Positions 5,076-6,507 of a DNA stretch of 6,507 bases are shown here, in pieces (positions within the stretch are counted from its first letter, which is position 1; each line of letters opens with the position of its first letter). The translations under genes were made by a program, and so were the position numbers. The stretch lies in the NCBI GenBank assembly GCA_021772705.1, contig JAJFLN010000079.1, forward strand, positions 1 to 6,507. Reading direction: 5' to 3'. This DNA is from Candidatus Cloacimonadota bacterium. Lineage in GTDB: Bacteria; Muiribacteriota; UBA6191; JACPRK01. The notes below the pieces were generated by a model that did not search any database, had not been told where the DNA came from, and worked only from the letters and a program-made list of their open reading frames with translations.

Positions 5076-6416
5076 TCAGTTCCGGGCGCCTCGCAGCCCC
5101 TCCGAGAGCACGGCCAGACCTTCCTCGAGCTGCTCGTCGGTGATGATCAGTGGCATGAGGAGACGCAGGACGTTGGCGCCGTTACCGGCGACAAGAGTCA
5201 GCAGGCCCTGCTCGAGACAGTGCTTCCTGACGGCCGCCGTGGCTTCCCGAGCCGGTTCGCGAGTTTCGCGGTCCGTGACGAGCTCGATGCCGATCATGGC
5301 TCCGGCGTTGCGAACGTCTCCGATGAGAGCAACGGATTGGGACAGCTCCTTCGCCCATGAAGAAACGCGGCTGCCGATCTTCTCCGCCCGGGCACAGAGA
5401 CCTTCCCGCTCCACCAGGTCCAGGACGGCGATGGCGGCGGCACAGGCCACGGGATTGCCTCCGTAGGAGCTGCCGAGCCCGCCCTTGGGTGCGGCCTCCA
5501 TGATCGCCGCCCGGCCCGTCACGGCCGCCAGCGGCAGCCCTCCGGCAAGGGACTTGGCCGACACCAGGATGTCGGGCTCGACCCCGAAGGTCTCGCAGGC
5601 GAACATCCGCCCCGTCCGGCCGATTCCGGCCTGTACCTCATCGGCGACCATCACGATGCCGTAGCGATCGCAGACCTCCCGTAGGGCCCGCAGGAACTCG
5701 GGAGGAGGAACGACGAAGCCGCCCTCGCCCTGCACCGGTTCCACCACCAGGGCAGCGATGGTCATCGGATCGACGTGACGCTTGAAGAAGCTCTCGAACA
5801 CGTCGCCGCACTCGATCTGACAACTCTCCCGCTGCTTCCCGTAGGGGCATCGATAGCAGTATCCATAAGGCACACGATGGACCTCCGCCATGAATGGTCC
5901 GAACCCCTTCTTGAAGGGTTCCACCTTGCTGGTCATGCTCAGGGTCAGGAGGGTCCTGCCATGAAACCCGTCCTCGAAAACCAGTATCCCGGTCCGGCCC
6001 GTGTAGGCCCGAGCGCACTTCACGGCATTCTCGATCCCCTCGGCTCCGGAGTTGACCAGAAGGGTCTTCTTCTCCCCCGAGATGGGCACCAGGCCGTTGA
6101 GTCGCTCCGCCAGAGCGATGTAGGGCTCGTAAGGAAGGACATGGAAGCAGCTATGAAGGAACTGCCCGGACTGCCGCTCGACGGCCTCCAGGACGGTAGC
6201 CGGCGTGCTACCCACGTTGAGACAGCCCAGGCCGCCAGCGAAGTCGATGTACTGGTTGCCGTCCACGTCGGTGATCAGAGCCCCGTGACCGGACTTCATG
6301 AACACCGGCAAGCCCTGGTAAGGGCCACGAGGAACGGCGGCAGCTCGTCTCTCCATCAAGGCCAGAGAACGGGGACCGGGGATTTCGGTTTCAATGCGAA
6401 TTTGAGGCTGAGGCAT
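5076..6416 (-). CDS. gabT: Class III PLP aminotransferase, GabT type (probable 4-aminobutyrate aminotransferase)
   Basis: A 446-aa cytoplasmic, PLP-dependent fold-type I aminotransferase. GabT enzymes transfer the amino group of 4-aminobutyrate to 2-oxoglutarate, giving succinate semialdehyde and glutamate. Visible landmarks: DVDGNQYIDFAGGLG (50-64); CFHVLPYEPY (90-99), close to E. coli GabT CFQVLAYEPY; phosphate-binding NSGAEGIENAVK (122-133); FHGRT with R154; EPVQGEGG with E226; cofactor aspartate D259 in VADEVQAGIGRTGR; and the Schiff-base lysine K288 in SAKSLAGGLPL. The equivalents of E. coli GabT Arg141, Glu211, Asp239 and Lys268 are all present. A four-cysteine insert lies at 187-203 (CYRC, then C199 and C203). 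The length is normal. ATG 6416 has no Shine-Dalgarno but lies just after a TACAAT box. Related class III enzymes (5-aminovalerate, beta-amino acid or ornithine aminotransferases) cannot be excluded, so the substrate is less certain than the family. Confidence 0.93.
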   Translation of the reverse strand: MPQPQIRIETEIPGPRSLALMERRAAAVPRGPYQGLPVFMKSGHGALITDVDGNQYIDFAGGLGCLNVGSTPATVLEAVERQSGQFLHSCFHVLPYEPYIALAERLNGLVPISGEKKTLLVNSGAEGIENAVKCARAYTGRTGILVFEDGFHGRTLLTLSMTSKVEPFKKGFGPFMAEVHRVPYGYCYRCPYGKQRESCQIECGDVFESFFKRHVDPMTIAALVVEPVQGEGGFVVPPPEFLRALREVCDRYGIVMVADEVQAGIGRTGRMFACETFGVEPDILVSAKSLAGGLPLAAVTGRAAIMEAAPKGGLGSSYGGNPVACAAAIAVLDLVEREGLCARAEKIGSRVSSWAKELSQSVALIGDVRNAGAMIGIELVTDRETREPAREATAAVRKHCLEQGLLTLVAGNGANVLRLLMPLIITDEQLEEGLAVLSEGLRGARN

Positions 6417-6425
6417 GGTAGGGCA

Positions 6426-6434
6426 ATTGTACCA
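6426..6434 (-). promoter_or_regulatory. Extended -10 promoter element of the aminotransferase gene
   Basis: The minus strand reads TGGTACAAT, an extended -10 (TGn plus TACAAT, 5/6 to consensus; TACAAT is plus 6426-6431). No good -35 is seen at 16-18 nt, as expected for an extended -10 promoter. Transcription would start near 6419, only about 3 nt before the ATG at 6416. Confidence 0.5.
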
Positions 6435-6507
6435 GCGCGGATGGAGGAGTTACACGATGCCGTGAGCCTGGGGTGCAGCCGTTGTCCGTTCATGGTTCGC
6501 TGGAGTC

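Noticed and set aside
6441..6507. Divergent plus-strand gene starting at ATG 6441 and running off the right edge
   Set aside because: Only 22 codons are visible and there is no Shine-Dalgarno before it. The well-placed GGAGG at 6443-6447 leads to ATG 6457, which hits a stop after two codons. There is too little to support a call.
6450..6507. End of an upstream minus-strand gene (reading TPANHERTTAAPQAHGIV then TAA at 6450-6452)
   Set aside because: About 18 open codons at the window edge are not evidence of coding; sequence to the right is needed.

Overview
The window is a GC-rich, tightly packed chromosomal segment from a bacterium. Codon use favours C/G in third positions, and some starts appear to be GTG or TTG. 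The GabT-type aminotransferase with a cysteine-rich insert, the COG1078-type HD hydrolase and the short CACAGAG-like intergenic repeats would fit an uncultured Acidobacteriota, Myxococcota or related deep-branching Gram-negative lineage. That placement is inference; there is no rRNA or other marker gene here.

Layout, left to right. Positions 1-120 hold two copies of a 60-bp tandem repeat, each with a hairpin; the array may continue beyond the left edge. Positions 139-2055 (minus strand) form a two-gene operon: an unrecognised 229-aa protein, then an HD-domain metal-dependent phosphohydrolase translated from a GTG start with a strong ribosome binding site. A divergent control region (2056-2335) with candidate promoters on both strands, a 7-bp inverted repeat and a 12-bp palindrome separates this operon from a plus-strand gene at 2336-3793. 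That gene is the most unusual in the window. It encodes a long coiled coil, then a segment resembling GrpE (helical part plus C-terminal beta domain), then a four-cysteine zinc ribbon and about two TPR-like helical pairs. This suggests a custom Hsp70 (DnaK-type) nucleotide exchange factor or a scaffold derived from one.

The convergent gap 3794-4172 contains a perfect 32-bp inverted repeat around a 38-nt loop that itself contains a palindrome. Degenerate 9-bp repeats lie on either side, in opposite orientations. This looks like a small non-coding repeat element (REP-like or MITE-like) sitting between two gene ends. To its right, on the minus strand, are a HAD-family phosphatase-like hydrolase (4173-4874) and, upstream of it, a class III PLP-dependent aminotransferase of the GabT type (5076-6416). 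The aminotransferase has an extended -10 promoter so close to its ATG that the mRNA may be almost leaderless.

The aminotransferase and the HAD hydrolase are probably co-transcribed and could both act in small-molecule catabolism or metabolite repair. The HD hydrolase and its unknown partner form a second unit. Nothing in the sequence ties the GrpE-like protein to either operon. No rRNA, tRNA, CRISPR array, transposase gene or convincing intrinsic terminator was seen.
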